From: Impatiens glandulifera | Taxonomy: Eukaryota > Streptophyta > Magnoliopsida > Ericales > Balsaminaceae | Direction: 5' to 3' | DNA: 64,000 nt | Assembly (NCBI RefSeq): GCF_907164915.1 | Contig: NC_061869.1 | Location: 37,200,840-37,264,839 of the forward strand | Shown: piece after piece, positions 12,033 through 23,559 of the stretch | Layout: each line of letters opens with the position of its first letter | Numbering within the stretch: the stretch's first letter is position 1 | The notes under the pieces: model-generated | What the model saw: the letters and a program-made list of their open reading frames with translations, nothing else | Told to the model about the DNA's origin: nothing | Databases searched by the model: none | Translations under genes and position numbers: made by a program

Positions 12033-12560
12033 AAACTAGGGAATATGGAGTTTTGTCTGTCGAAGTTCGAGTGATTGTACAATATCCCCATAAGGCATAT
12101 GACAGCTTTTCGTGTAACCCTTATATGTATTGGTCATCTTCTTATTGATCATAATTATGAATTTGTTCACCGATTTGATCGTACCATTGATTTGGGGTCT
12201 GTAGGGTGATGACTTATGATGCTCGATCTTAAACTCGTCGAGCAATTGCAACACTTTTCCTTGAAACTTTTGACTGTTGTCTAAAATCAGGGCATGAGGA
12301 ACTTCATATCTAACTATGATACTAGTTCAGATAAACTTTGCCTCTTGAGATGATTTCAAGACTTTGTAGGAGGCTGTTTCAACCCATTTAGTCAAGTATT
12401 CTATGGCTACAAGTATTAACTTGTGTCCATTTGAAGTGTGAGTGTAAATTTTCCTAATGACATTGTTGCCCCATGTAGAGAAGGGCCAAGTGGATGTCAT
12501 ATTATAGAGGAGTGAGGCCAGTATATGCTTTATGTTAGCATATACTTTAGTTTTGGCCAT
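12033..12560 (-). pseudogene. Gypsy unit 1 integrase core (copy A)
   Basis: On the minus strand, 12327-12560 encodes STWPFSTWGNNVIRK and LILVAIEYLTKWVETASYK, the start of the integrase core. 12036-12254 encodes EFKIEHHKSSPYRPQINGT, the end of the core with the catalytic-glutamate region altered (normally NGxVEAxNK; here NGTIKSVNK). Frameshifts separate the pieces. It completes unit 1 after the solo LTR. Confidence 0.85.
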
Positions 12561-13780
12561 ACTTGTTTCCTAAAATCTATTACATCGGCTTTTAGGATAG
12601 GATCAAGGTTTTCTTCCTTTCTTAAAATATTTTCTCATTCTTTTAAGGAAATTATTGTGGGTTTTATTTATTTAAGTAAGACCAGGCCTACAAACATGCA
12701 TGTTGCCTACGTATCTTCTCTCCTTTATTTTTATGCTGAGAAGAATCAGTTTTATCGTAGTTTGACATGAGTCCTTTATCCATGGTGTAAGTTTTAAAAA
12801 ATTTGGAATTGGATTCTATTGAAATAAACTTCTTTCAAGGTCGAGCTTAGAACTATTATACGCGTAGATTGATATTATATAAAATATCTTTTAAGCCCGT
12901 CGATATTGCTGAGTGCAATAAATTCTTTACCTTTTATAGTAGATAGGAAGACAGTTCCTCTTGAGAGGATTTTATTTATTAAGAATAGTCATATCCATTG
13001 GGGACAAAATTTTCCCTTGGGGTTTATGATTTCCTGGGTTCGTTAGAGAACTAGATCACTTTCTTTGAGATTTCTGTTTTTTACCTTTCTATTGAAGGTA
13101 TCTGCCATTCATTTTTAGAAGGCTTGGGTTTTACATAAAACTTTTAATCTCTTATTCTCCATTAACGTTAGTTGATCATATCGAGATTTGAGTTAGTCTT
13201 CTTCAATGACATGACTTTTTAAGAGTATTCTTAGAGTTGAAATCTCAATTTCGATTGGTTGTACGACATCTATACCGTAAACAAGGGAATAGGGAGTTTC
13301 ATTCGTCGAAGTTCGAGCGGTTGTACGATATCCCCATAAGGCATATGACAACTTTTTGTGTTAGTCCTTAAACGTGTTGGTCATCTTCTTGATGATCATA
13401 ATCACATTTTTATTCGTTGCTTCAATCTCACCATTGTTTGGGGTCTGTAGGACGATGACTTATGATGATCGATCTTAAACTCATTGAGTAATTACAATAT
13501 TTTTCCTTGGAAGTGTCGACCATTGTAAAAAATTAGGGCATGAGAAACTTTATATCTTGCGATGATGATAGTTCAAATGAATTTTGTCACTTGAGACGAT
13601 ATCAAGACTTTGTAGGAGGCCTCTTCAACCCAGTTGATGAAGTAATCTATGTATATGATTATGAACTTGTGTCCATTTGAAGCATGAGGGTAATTTTTCC
13701 CGATGATATTGATGACCCATGTAGAGAAAGCCAAGTGATTTCATATTGTAGAGGAGCGAGGTCGGTATATGCTTTACATT
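12561..13780 (-). pseudogene. Gypsy unit 2: tandem copy of 3' end plus integrase
   Basis: The sequence from ttttaggataggatcaagg through the integrase C-terminus and core repeats unit 1 without the solo LTR. It contains in-frame stops throughout. It ends where the core joins directly to another copy of the 3' segment near 13785. Copy B has the same unit at 55859-57078. Confidence 0.8.
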
Positions 13781-14537
13781 GAATTTTAGGATAGGATCAA
13801 GGTTTAATTCCTTTATTAAAAGATTTTCTCTTTCTTGCGAGGAAAGGACTGGTGGTTTTATTTATTTAAGTAAGACCAAGCTTACAAATGTTGCCTACGT
13901 ATCTCCTCTCCTTTATTTTTATGCTGAGAAGAATCAGGTTTATCATAGTTTGACATGAGTCATCTATCCATGGTGTAAGTTTTACAAAACTTGGGATTGA
14001 ATTCTATTGAAATAAGTTTTAAAATTGTTCTATGCGTAGCTTGATATTATACAAAATATCTTTTAAGTGCGTTGAGATTGTTGGGTGCAATTAATTCTTC
14101 GCCTTCTATAGTAGATAGGCTGAAAGTTCCTCCTGAGAGGATTTTCTTTATTAGGAAAGGTCCTTTCCATTGGGGACAAAATTTGCCCTTGGGGTCTAGG
14201 AATTCTCGGGTTTGTTTGAGAACCAGATCACCTTGTTTGAGGTTTTTGGGTTTTACCTTTCTATTGAGGGTATCTTGCATTCTCTTTTGGTAGATTTGGG
14301 TTTTTCATAAAACCATTAACCTCTTATTCTCCATTAACGTTAGTTGATCATATCGAGATTTGAGCTAATCTTCTTCAATAACATAGCTTTCTAAGAGTAT
14401 TCTTAGAGTTAAAATCTCGATTTTGATGGGTTGTGTGATGTCCATACCATAAACCAGTGAATAGGGAGATTCGTTTGTCAAAGTTCGATTCATTGTACGT
14501 TATCCCTATAGGGAATAGGGAAAATTTCCGTGTCACT
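13781..14537 (-). pseudogene. Gypsy unit 3: 3' end and integrase C-terminus
   Basis: The minus frame 14047-14280 is open for 77 codons: RKVKPKNLKQGDLVLKQTRE, then KGKFCPQWKGPFLIKKILSG and a C-terminal LKRYFV. It is the best preserved integrase tail in the window. Unit 3 is continuous, apart from insertions, with the integrase, RNase H and reverse transcriptase remnants at 16310-16529 and 23885-26766, so it is the unit belonging to the main polyprotein. Confidence 0.85.
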
Positions 14538-16293
14538 TGGGAGGAGAACACCTTACTTTTGCTAGAATAAGCATTGAAGTGAATCCTCAAAGTATATTGC
14601 AAAAGAACATGACAGTTATTAATAGGAATGGAAATCCCACAGTCAAGGAAATATCATATGAATGGAGGCCAAACATGTGTTTTTCTATAATACTTTCCAA
14701 CATATTTGTAATAAATGTACAAAAAAATGAATAAGAACAGAAAACCATGAAAGCTTAGGAAGCAAAAAGGCAAGAAAATAAAACAAAAGAATAAAGAATG
14801 AAAGAGCTTATTGTGGAAGTCAATGATAGTGATAAAAAAAGAAATATGAGGAAAATGCAGAGGAAAAAAGCAAGGATGATTCAGAGAAGGAAGAAAATAA
14901 TGATAATGAAGAAATAAAGAATGTTGAAAAGATTCAATCTGAAGACAAGGAAGAGGTGTTGGAATTTTTAAACTAATTCTATAAATTCCATTAATGAATG
15001 GAAATTAGAATATGGATAATAAAATCAAATCAAATTCACATGAAATTCAAACGTGAATTAAATGGTGAAATTTGATCCAAATGTATAATTTAAATCAATT
15101 AATTTAAATTAATTGATCTAAAATGCCTTGATGACCAATTAACAAAATGTTGTTAATTTGTAGTGTAACTTACATGAGTTTGTTATTATTATTATTATTA
15201 TTTGTTATGATAGTTTATATTATTATTAACAAATTGGAAAACCATGTAATGTTAGTATTGAATTGTAAATGTCTTAATTGTTTTGGCAAACAATTACTCT
15301 ATAATGAAGAGAAAACCGTTAAGGTAATGAAGAGGCAGACAATGCCAACCGTTGGATCAAATGATGATTTTATTTAATGGTTTAACTTTCAACAATATAA
15401 GACCTCTCATCTCTAATCAAAAACAACTTCTTCATTTTCATTCTTTCTCACTCTAGAATTCCAAAAGTCTTCTTCTTGTTTTGTGAGTGTTCTTCGAGTT
15501 CTGTGTTCGATTTTCCGTTGAAACCCGGTGATAGTTCAGGTACTTTATCAAGTTCGTTGTGTAGTGATTTCGGTGTTGAATCACTACTAGATTCGTTGTA
15601 CCCTGGGAGACAGCCATCTGTGATAAGCTCTAGCACATGGGGAGACGATGGAACTGTTTTAAGGGAAATGTGTCTAACACATGCCTCAAATCAACCATCA
15701 AATACGGTGATATTGTTCTTCGTATATCTTATTTTATTTTTATTTATTTGTAACATTGTATATATATATTTTTTTCTGTTATTTCAAGACATTATTTATA
15801 ACAAGAGGAACAAGCAAAAGAAGAAAGTAAAAAAATAATAGAGGAGACGAGTGAGGAGGAAACTAGGGTTGTTGATCCTCAAATTCGCAAAACTGAAGTA
15901 TAGAAAAGCATTGATAAAGGCCTAAAATTCTGGTAAAAATTCGTTTTATCAGATTAGTACATGTTCATATAGAGTTAGGATAAACAATTAGAGAAGACAA
16001 ACATCATCATCTGCTACAATTCAATAACCTTTTGTGAAGTATGATCGAGGAAGGGGGCGTGGAAGAAAGCAACATGACCTACAAGGAAAATATGGAAATA
16101 ACAATAAAGATTGGAAATGTAAATTGTAATCTTTGATTGTACTATTATTTGATTGCTACCATTCATAAATTCTAGGGTTGTTTGTTTGTCATCTTATAAT
16201 TAAAACTAAGATTTTTCTTGTTTTGATTCTTGACCCTCCCACTTTTTGGACTTCTTAATGAAATGGTGTTAAACCATTTTTACAAAAAAAAAA
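14538..16293 (+). mobile_element. LINE fragment (L1-like) inserted in integrase, split by an LTR (copy A)
   Basis: Left of the LTR (14538-14956) the plus strand encodes ISIEVNPQSILQKNMTVINR and VKEISYEWRPNMC, the tail of plant L1 ORF1 (nucleic-acid-binding, normally followed by a Cys knuckle). Right of the LTR (15809-16293) is acidic/basic-rich coding debris and a 3' end typical of plant LINEs, CTTCTTAATGAAATGGTG, then poly-A. It is flanked by about 16-bp target duplications (14522-14537 and 16294-16309, the latter aactttgcgtgtcact). Most of ORF1 and all of ORF2 are missing. Copy B has the fragment intact at 58569-59473. Confidence 0.75.
14957..15803 (+). mobile_element. Copia LTR inserted in the LINE (first copy)
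   Basis: Starts TGTTGGAATTTTTAAAC and ends TTATTTATAACA, flanked on both sides by agagg (14952-14956 and 15804-15808). Copy B has the empty site aaaagg within the LINE near 58985. Length is 847 bp. A second copy lies at 20299-21148, about 3% different over the first 120 bases. The reading frames inside (for example 15476-15838) are LTR sequence with no domain I recognise. Confidence 0.88.
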
Positions 16294-16309
16294 AACTTTG
16301 CGTGTCACT

Positions 16310-16529
16310 CCTTAAACATATTGATCATCTTCTTATTGATCATAATCACATTTTTGTTCGCCACTACGATTGCACCATTGGTTCGGGGTGTGTAGGGCAA
16401 TGACTTATGATGCTCGATCTTAAACTCGTCAAGCAATTGCAATACTTTTCCTTTGAAGTGTTGACCGTTGTCTGAAATCAGGGTGTGAGGAACTTCTTAT
16501 CTTTTAGTGTTGTTAGTTCAGATGAATTT
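16310..16529 (-). pseudogene. Gypsy integrase core fragment
   Basis: The minus strand encodes the catalytic-core stretch with ISDNGQHFK and LLDEFKIEHHKS, placing the second catalytic Asp. It lies between the LINE and the segment beginning at 16530. It matches 59490-59580 of copy B in part, where much of this stretch is deleted. Confidence 0.7.
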
Positions 16530-18389
16530 CAATATACAAATGATATCTTGAAAATAATTTAGAAAACAATAATTTGTTTTCTTTTTCATTAAAAGTTTGA
16601 GAGTTACTAGAATTATTATTATTAATAAATGAAAAGGTAACTAAAAGGTTAACTTATAATTTTCAAAATAAAATAAAATTTGTGGTTATATTTAATAGTA
16701 ATTAAAATTAGTTATAATTGAAACATATGGTTTCAGTTTTAAAATAATTAATTATAATATATATATACATTCTTAAATTAATTAAGCGTGATGATTAATA
16801 AGAATGTGATATGTTGATTATTAACGAAGTATAGTCTATTTATATATGTACATATAAATTGTCTTATATATTTACGGTTTGATTATGATACTAAGTTATC
16901 AATTTTGTTTGACAGAGTTTAAGTCAAAAATAAGAGAAAAATAAGTTTCTCTAAAGAGAACACAAAAGGTCGTAAACAGTAATACAACAATAAAAAGGCG
17001 CATTGGCACAATGGTTCAAAGTTCAGACGCAAGGGTGTGAGGAGGCAAAAGGTCCCTAGTTCGAATCCCATTTAGCCAATGATTTTTTGATGGAACCATT
17101 CAAATTTCTTTGATAGAAATTATTAGATGAATGGAGCCAATGTGTTATAAAATGACACTAGTCATTTATATTGAAACCATTCCAATTTCTTGTGTAGAAA
17201 TTATGAGATGAATGGATAGTCAATAATTTCTTGGTAGAAATTAGACTTTTAAAATGACTCTATCCCATGATGTTGAAGATAAATGAGGTCTTCTTATAAA
17301 AAAAAAACATGATTTGTCTAAATGACATTAATTATGAATGTTGAAATCATTATAATTTCTTATGTAGAAATTATGAAATAAATTGAGCATAGAAATTTTA
17401 ATTTCTTAAGATTAAATAAGTTATTTGTGTTAGAACTTATTCTAATCATACATTGAAAGAGACAATTATGTAAGTCGAAATATTTTCGCAAGAATTATCT
17501 CGGTGAGAATGATTCACCTAGATTTGTTTTGAGCATTGTCGCTTCACGTGGATTATCGTTCATAAGACGATAATGTAATTACTTCAATTAAGACATGAGG
17601 TACGTTTGTAGTTATGTTTTATTTGATTATATTGCTAAGTGATTATTTATATATATCTTGTATATTAGCTAATAATATGATGATTCATGTTCATTCATAA
17701 TAAGTATGATTATCTAAAAATTTATATACATATATAAATAAAGATTTATTTTTAATCTATTTTATTTTAATAGATAATTTTGAATTTTGTCACAAAACTA
17801 TGTATTTTTTGATTGACAAATATTTGTTATAGAATGTTAAAGGTCATCTAATTAATTAAGAAACAAATAATTGATGACATGAATACTTATAATTAGTTAG
17901 TTTTATATTTGATTAAAGTTAAACGGTCAACATTCTAATTAATTATTATGTATTTTATAAATGTATTTTTATATATATGAAAGTTTATATATATTTGTTT
18001 AAATAATATATGACATATTATTTATTTGATTATGTTTCTAAGTTATTGACTATATATAAATATATATATATATATATATGTTTTTGTCGTGGTGACTAAA
18101 ATTAAAGAAGTAATAATATATAATATCATATATATGGATATATTAAATTTGGTATAATATAATATATTTGATATACATTGTTTAATTGTAACATAAAGAC
18201 TTACTTAATTTGATAACTTTGAAATCAAATAATTACAAGGAAAGTCTTGTTTGATTTGAGAATAATGTGGCAAACGTGCCGATATTGCGGGATGCAAACG
18301 TGCAACCGAAAATAAATGTTTAGGCGGTTTCGGCCAAAGATGCTTGAAACATTATGATTTCTTTTGTAGAAATCATGTGATATGGTGAA
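16530..18389. repeat. Unidentified duplicated segment X (first copy): tRNA-like head and hairpin array
   Basis: The gypsy integrase sequence stops abruptly at 16529 and this AT-rich segment follows. It holds a tRNA-like block (16997-17078) and many short hairpins. The same segment, with the same left junction, recurs at 21871-23865. Neither copy has a significant reading frame. It could be non-coding internal sequence of the copia element whose RNase H end lies at 19600-20298, or a separate element. I do not recognise it. Confidence 0.7.
16997..17078 (+). ncRNA. tRNA-derived (SINE-like) sequence, first copy
   Basis: An A-box-like TGGCACAATGG (17004-17014) and a B-box-like TAGTTCGAATCCC (17057-17069) have tRNA-like spacing. 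The ends GGCGCAT and ATTTAGCC pair only in part, so this is a tRNA-derived SINE head or relic rather than a working tRNA. It is followed directly by the hairpin array. Confidence 0.6.
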
Positions 18390-18545
18390 TATTTATTTGA
18401 TTAAATATTCTAATTTCTTTTATAGAAATTAAGTGTTGAAATAAATATTTTATTTGATTAAATATTTTAATTTCTTATGTAGAGATTATGTGAAGAATGG
18501 TTTATATATGAATAAACATTCTAATCTCTTGTATGAAAATTAAAT
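17095..18545. repeat. Array of short hairpins, first copy
   Basis: Core AATTTCTTGTGTAGAAATT or close variants at about 17103, 17184, 17225, 17364, 18356, 18412, 18469 and 18523. Arms AATTTC and GAAATT are separated by a 6-8 base loop. Several lie in longer hairpins with outer arms CCATTC (17096-17101) and GAATGG (17129-17134). Variants such as gatttcttttgtagaaatc keep the pairing. A further weaker example is near 18630. Confidence 0.85.
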
Positions 18546-19600
18546 TTTATTCAATTAAATATTTATGATATATTTATCTTATTCATTGTATGATAAGTAT
18601 AACAAAAGAAATTTGTAAAAGAATTGTGTGACAATTTCTTAATTTGAAAATCATTGATTTAAATCATATAAGTGTGCGATTTAAAAAAGGGTACCAACAC
18701 GAATGTGGGGGCGAATATTTTTATTGATTATAACACAAAAATAATTGTGTATATTATGATAAATATAAAGATAATTTATTGTTAGAGAAATATGTTCTCT
18801 ATAAAAGATAAAGTTGCGCAACTTTATAAAAAGAAATAAAATAACAAGAAAATGTCTTGTTTATATTTGCTGAGTTGGTGTTCAAATCGATATTTTAGAT
18901 TTGAGGATTTTGAAATCAAGAAATTTGTCATAGTTTGACATTATTTTCATAAAACTTTGAAGAACCAATGTCTTCAAAAAGATTTTATGAAATAAATGAA
19001 AAAGAAAGTTTATAAAGTCTTGATATGACTTATAATAAATTTTATAATAATGATATGAAAATTTGATCATACTTTTATTAAAAAGTGGATGTGACAATTA
19101 TATATATCATGAAGATAATGAAAATTATTTCATTACGTGTCTTTTGTACAATATTTTTATCGTTGAAAATTACGATAAAAATGATTAAATCCATAAAGGA
19201 TATTAATTGCACTAAACGAAATATCATGTTATTATCAAATGATATATTGATATTATTAAATGAAAGACTTTACGTCTTAAAGTGAATATGTTTACATTTA
19301 GAAGTGCAATCTACATATGGAAATCTTCTAAGAAACTTATGATGGATAGATTAAACGTTATAATCTATATTTTTGACTTATGTCGAAAAATAAAATATTT
19401 TTATGTAAAATATATAATCGTTTACACGAAGGCAGAATAGTTCAAAGACATTTTGTCTACTAGTTAGCCAAGTAAACAATATTTTCATAAAAAATTAAAT
19501 GATAAGCATGTACGGATGACTATGCTTCTTATTAGAAGATGTTCCAAGGTTAACTAAGAATGTACCAACATAAATTTCTAATTATTGTGATAGTAATTAG
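18546..19600. other. AT-rich stretch, probable degenerate copia internal sequence
   Basis: No confident domain. Position within the rearranged unit and the copia RNase H remnant just downstream suggest decayed polyprotein or internal non-coding sequence. Reading frames at 18882-19097 (minus) and 19085-19285 (plus) show no recognisable motif. Confidence 0.4.
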
Positions 19601-20298
19601 AAATTGGACAAGCTTAGAGTCAGTGACAAGTCTAGACATACACGTCTTAGACATAATGTCATTAGACTATACTCTCTAATGAAGTTATCAAATTTGACTA
19701 TGTAAGTCAAAGATAACATTGTGGATCCACTAATCAGATTATTGAATAGAGAGATAGTTTGAAGTCTTGTGAGACATTAGCCTACTATAAGTTGGTATGA
19801 AGGAAAACCCAACCTATGCAGACTGGAGATCCCAAGAACTAGGTTCAATGGGACAACCTAATTGTACAAACTTGGAAAGTTATTGTTGAGGATTAATCCT
19901 ATAACGAAACAATATATATTTTGACGAGGATAAGCATATCGCTTTTAATGATTCTTTGTGAGCAAAGAGATCACCTATGTGAGGGAGAAGTGGGGCCGCT
20001 TCGAAAGAATTGCACGGCTCAATTCTAGACCCTCTCACAGAACCAGGCGCGTGTTCCATGGCCAAAATGGACACATCCATGAGAGCTTGACATGTATCAG
20101 GGAGAATTCTATGTGAAAGTGTGTAATCGTTTACACAAAAGACAGAATAGTTCAAGGACATCGAGTCTACTAATTAGCTAGTAAAGTTATATGCTTTCAC
20201 AAGGGAAGGTTCAAAGGGTTACACCTACCTATCCTATGTAGAATTCAACTGTTGAATCTTCACCGGTTTATCTTTCAATTTCCATTAATGTGGGGGAT
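19600..20298 (+). pseudogene. Copia RNase H end and 3' untranslated region
   Basis: Plus-strand sequence 19624-19755 encodes KSRHTRLRHNVIRLYSLMK and KDNIVDPL, the conserved end of copia RNase H (normally KSRHI-LRHN and KDNIADPLTK), with stops. A polypurine tract gtgggggat at 20290-20298 sits directly before the LTR, as needed for plus-strand priming. The stretch about 19419-19480 is directly repeated at about 20122-20185 (aatcgtttacac ... agaatagttcaa), an internal tandem repeat. Confidence 0.75.
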
Positions 20299-21148
20299 TG
20301 TTGGAATTTTTAAACTAGTTTTATAAATTCCATTAATGAATGAAAATTAGAATATGGATAATAAAATCAAATCAAATTCACATTAAATTCAAACGTGAAT
20401 TAAATGGTGAAATTTGATCCAAATGTATAATTTAAATCAATTAATTTAAATTAATTGATCTAAAATGCCTTGATGACCAATTAACAAAATGTTGTTAATT
20501 TGTAGTGTAACTTACATGAGTTTGTTATTATTATTATTATTATTATTTGTTATGATAATTTATATTATTATTAACAAATTGGAAAACCATGTAATGTTAG
20601 TATTGAATTGTAAATGCCTTAATTGTTTTGGCAAACAATTACTCTATAATGAAGAGAAAAACGTTAAGGTAATGAAAGGCAGACAATGCCAACCGTTGGA
20701 TCAAATGATGATTTTATTTAATGGTTTAACTTTCAACAATATAAGACCTCTCATCTCTAATCAAAAACAACTTCTTCATTTTCATTCTTTCTCATTCTAG
20801 AATTCCAAAAGTCTTCTTCTTGTTTTGTGAGTGTTCTTCGAGTTCTGTGTTCGATTTTTCCGTTGAAACCTGGTGCTAGTTCAAGTACTTTATCAAGTTC
20901 GTTGTGTAGTGATTTCGGTGTTGAATCACTACTAGATTCGTTGTACCCTGGGAGACAGCCATCTGTGATAAGCTCTAGCACATGGGGAGACGGTGGAACA
21001 GTTATAAGGGAAATGTGTCTAACACATGCCTCGAATCAACCATCAAATACGGTGACATTGTTTTTCGTATATCTTATTTTATTTTTATTTATTTGTAACA
21101 TTGTATGTATATATATTTTTCTGTCATTTCAAGACATTATTTATAACA
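20299..21148 (+). mobile_element. Copia LTR, second copy (3' LTR with polypurine tract)
   Basis: Same LTR as 14957-15803 (TGTTGG ... TTATAACA, 850 bp). On its left is the polypurine tract and copia internal sequence. On its right is agagg and the same LINE sequence that follows the first copy. It is therefore a 3' LTR, and the first copy together with its flank looks like a solo LTR allele joined to it by a tandem rearrangement. Confidence 0.88.
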
Positions 21149-21635
21149 AGAGGAACAAGCAAAAGAAGAAAGCAAAAAAATAATAGAGGAGACGAGTGAG
21201 GAGGAAACTAGGGTTGTTGATCCTCAAATCCGCAAAACTGAAGTAGAGAAAAGCATTGATAAAGGCCTAAAATTTTGGTAAAAATTTGTTTTATCAGATC
21301 AGTACATGTTCATATAGAGTTAGGATAAACAATTAGAGAAGACAAACATCATCATTTGCTACAATTCAATAACCTTTTGTGAAATATGATCGAGGAAGGG
21401 GGCGTGGAAGAAAGCAACATGACCTACAAGGAAAATACGGAAATAACAATAAAGATTGGAAATGCAAATTGTAATCTTTGATTGTACTATTATTAGATTG
21501 CTATCATTCATAAATTCTAGGGTTGTTTGTTTGTCATCTTATAATTAAAACTAAGATTTTTCTTGTTTTGATTCTTGACCCTCCCACTTTTTGGGCTTCT
21601 TAATGAAATGGTGTTAAACCGTTTTCACAAAAAAA
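21149..21635 (+). mobile_element. LINE 3' fragment, second copy
   Basis: Repeats 15804-16293: coding debris, the 3' end AATGAAATGGTG, and a poly-A run ending near 21637. Confidence 0.75.
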
Positions 21636-21649
21636 AACTTTGCGTGTCA

Positions 21650-21870
21650 CTCCTTAAACATGTTGATCATCTTCTTATTGATCATAATCACATTTTTGTT
21701 CGCCGCTTCGATTGCACCATTGTTCGGGATGTGTAGGGCAATGACTTATGATGCTCGATCTTAAACTCGTCAAGCAATTGCAATACTTTTTCTTTGAAGT
21801 GTTGACCATTGTCTGAAATCAGGGTGTGAAGAACTTCATATTTTTCAGTGTTGTTAGTTCAAATGAATTT
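21650..21870 (-). pseudogene. Gypsy integrase core fragment, second copy
   Basis: Repeats 16310-16529 with a few changes. Its last 100 bases recur again at about 23887-23987, directly after segment X, so X here is flanked by direct repeats of host sequence. Confidence 0.7.
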
Positions 21871-22345
21871 CAATATACAAATGATATCTTGAAAATAATT
21901 TAGAAAACAATAATTTGTTTTCTTTTTCTTTAAAAGTTTGAGAGTTACTAGAATTATTATTATTAATAAATGAAAAGGTAACTAAAAGGTTAACTTATAA
22001 TTTTGAAAATAAAATAAAATTTGTGGTTATATTTAATAGTAATTAAAATTAATTATAATTGAAACATATGGTTTCAGTTTTAAAATAATTAATTATAATA
22101 TATATATATATATATACATTCTTAAATTAATTAAGCGTGATGATTAATAAGAATGTGATATGTTGATTATTAACGAAATATAGTCTATTTATATATGTAC
22201 ATATAAATTGTCTTATATATTTACGGTTTGATTATGATACTAAGTTATCAATTTTGTTTGACAGAGTTTAAGTCAAAAATAAGAGAAAAATAAGTTTCTC
22301 TAAAGAGAACACAAAAGGTCGTAAACAGTAATACAACAATAATAA

Positions 22346-22427
22346 GGCGTATTGGCACAATGGTTCAAAGTTTAGACGCAAGGGTGTGAGGAGGCAAAAG
22401 GTCCCTAGTTCGAATCCCATTTAGCCA
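22346..22427 (+). ncRNA. tRNA-derived (SINE-like) sequence, second copy
   Basis: Same block as 16997-17078 with A-box-like TGGCACAATGG and B-box-like TAGTTCGAATCCC intact. Confidence 0.6.
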
Positions 22428-23510
22428 ATGATTTCTTTGATGGAACCATTCAAATTTCTTTTATAGAAATTATTAGATGAATGGAGCCAATGTGTTATAA
22501 AATGACACTAGTCATTTATATGGAAACCATTCCAATTTCTTGTGTAGAAATTATGAGATTAATGAATAGTCAATAATTTCTATCAAATTTCTTGATAGAA
22601 ATCAGACTAGTTAAAATGACTTTAGTCATTGATGTTGAAACCATTCGAATTTCTTGTGTAGAAATTATGAGATGAATGGATAGTCAATCATTTCTTGGTA
22701 GAAATTAGACTTTTAAAATGACTCTATCCCATGATGTTGAAGATGAATGAGGTCTTCTTATAAAAAAAACATGATTTGTCTAAATGACATTAATTATGAA
22801 TGTTGAAATCATTATAATTTCTTATGTAGAAATTATGAAATAAATTGAGCATAGAAATTTTAATTTCTTAAGATTAAATAAGTTGTTTGTGTTAGAACTT
22901 ATTCTAATCATACATTGAAAGAGACAATTATGTAAGTCGAAATATTTTCGCAAGAATTGTCTCGGTGAGAATGATCCACCTAGATTTGTTTTGAGCATTG
23001 TCGCTTCACGTGGATTATCGTTCATAACACGATAATGTAATTACTTCAATTAAGACATGAGGTACGTTTGTAGTTATGTTTTATTTGATTATATTGCTAA
23101 GTGATTATTTATATATATCATGCATATTAGCTAATAATATGATGATTCATGTTCATTCATAATAAGTATGATAATCTAAAAATTTATATACATATATAAA
23201 TAAAGATTTATTTTTAATCTCTTTTATTTTAATAGATAATTTTGAATTTTTATCACAAAGCTATGTATTTTTTGATTGACAAATATTTGTTATAAAATGT
23301 TAAAGGTCATCTAATTAATTAAGAAACAAATAATTGATGACATGAATACTTATAATTAGTTAGTTTTATATTTGATTAAAGTTAAACGGTCAACATTCTA
23401 ATTAATTATTATGTATTTTATAAATGTATTTTTATATATATGAAAGTTTATATATATTTGTTTAAATAATATATGACATGTTATTTATTTTATTATGTTT
23501 CTAAGTTATT

Positions 23511-23511
<1 letters not shown>

Positions 23512-23553
<42 letters not shown>
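23512..23553. repeat. (AT)n microsatellite
   Basis: About 40 bases of AT dinucleotide. The corresponding site in the first copy (18056-18080) is shorter. Confidence 0.95.

Positions 23554-23559
<6 letters not shown>

Noticed and set aside
15476..15838. 120-codon protein with a hydrophobic C-terminus
   Set aside because: Lies inside the copia LTR; the second copy (20827-21183) changes its N-terminus by a frameshift.
16997..17078. Functional tRNA gene
   Set aside because: A- and B-box-like motifs are present but the acceptor ends pair poorly and no convincing anticodon arm was found; it is duplicated together with repeat sequence.
17095..18545. CRISPR-like array (AATTTCTT...GTAGAAAT resembles Cas12a repeats)
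   Set aside because: Spacing is irregular, no unique spacers of even length, no cas genes, and the context is a plant transposon nest.
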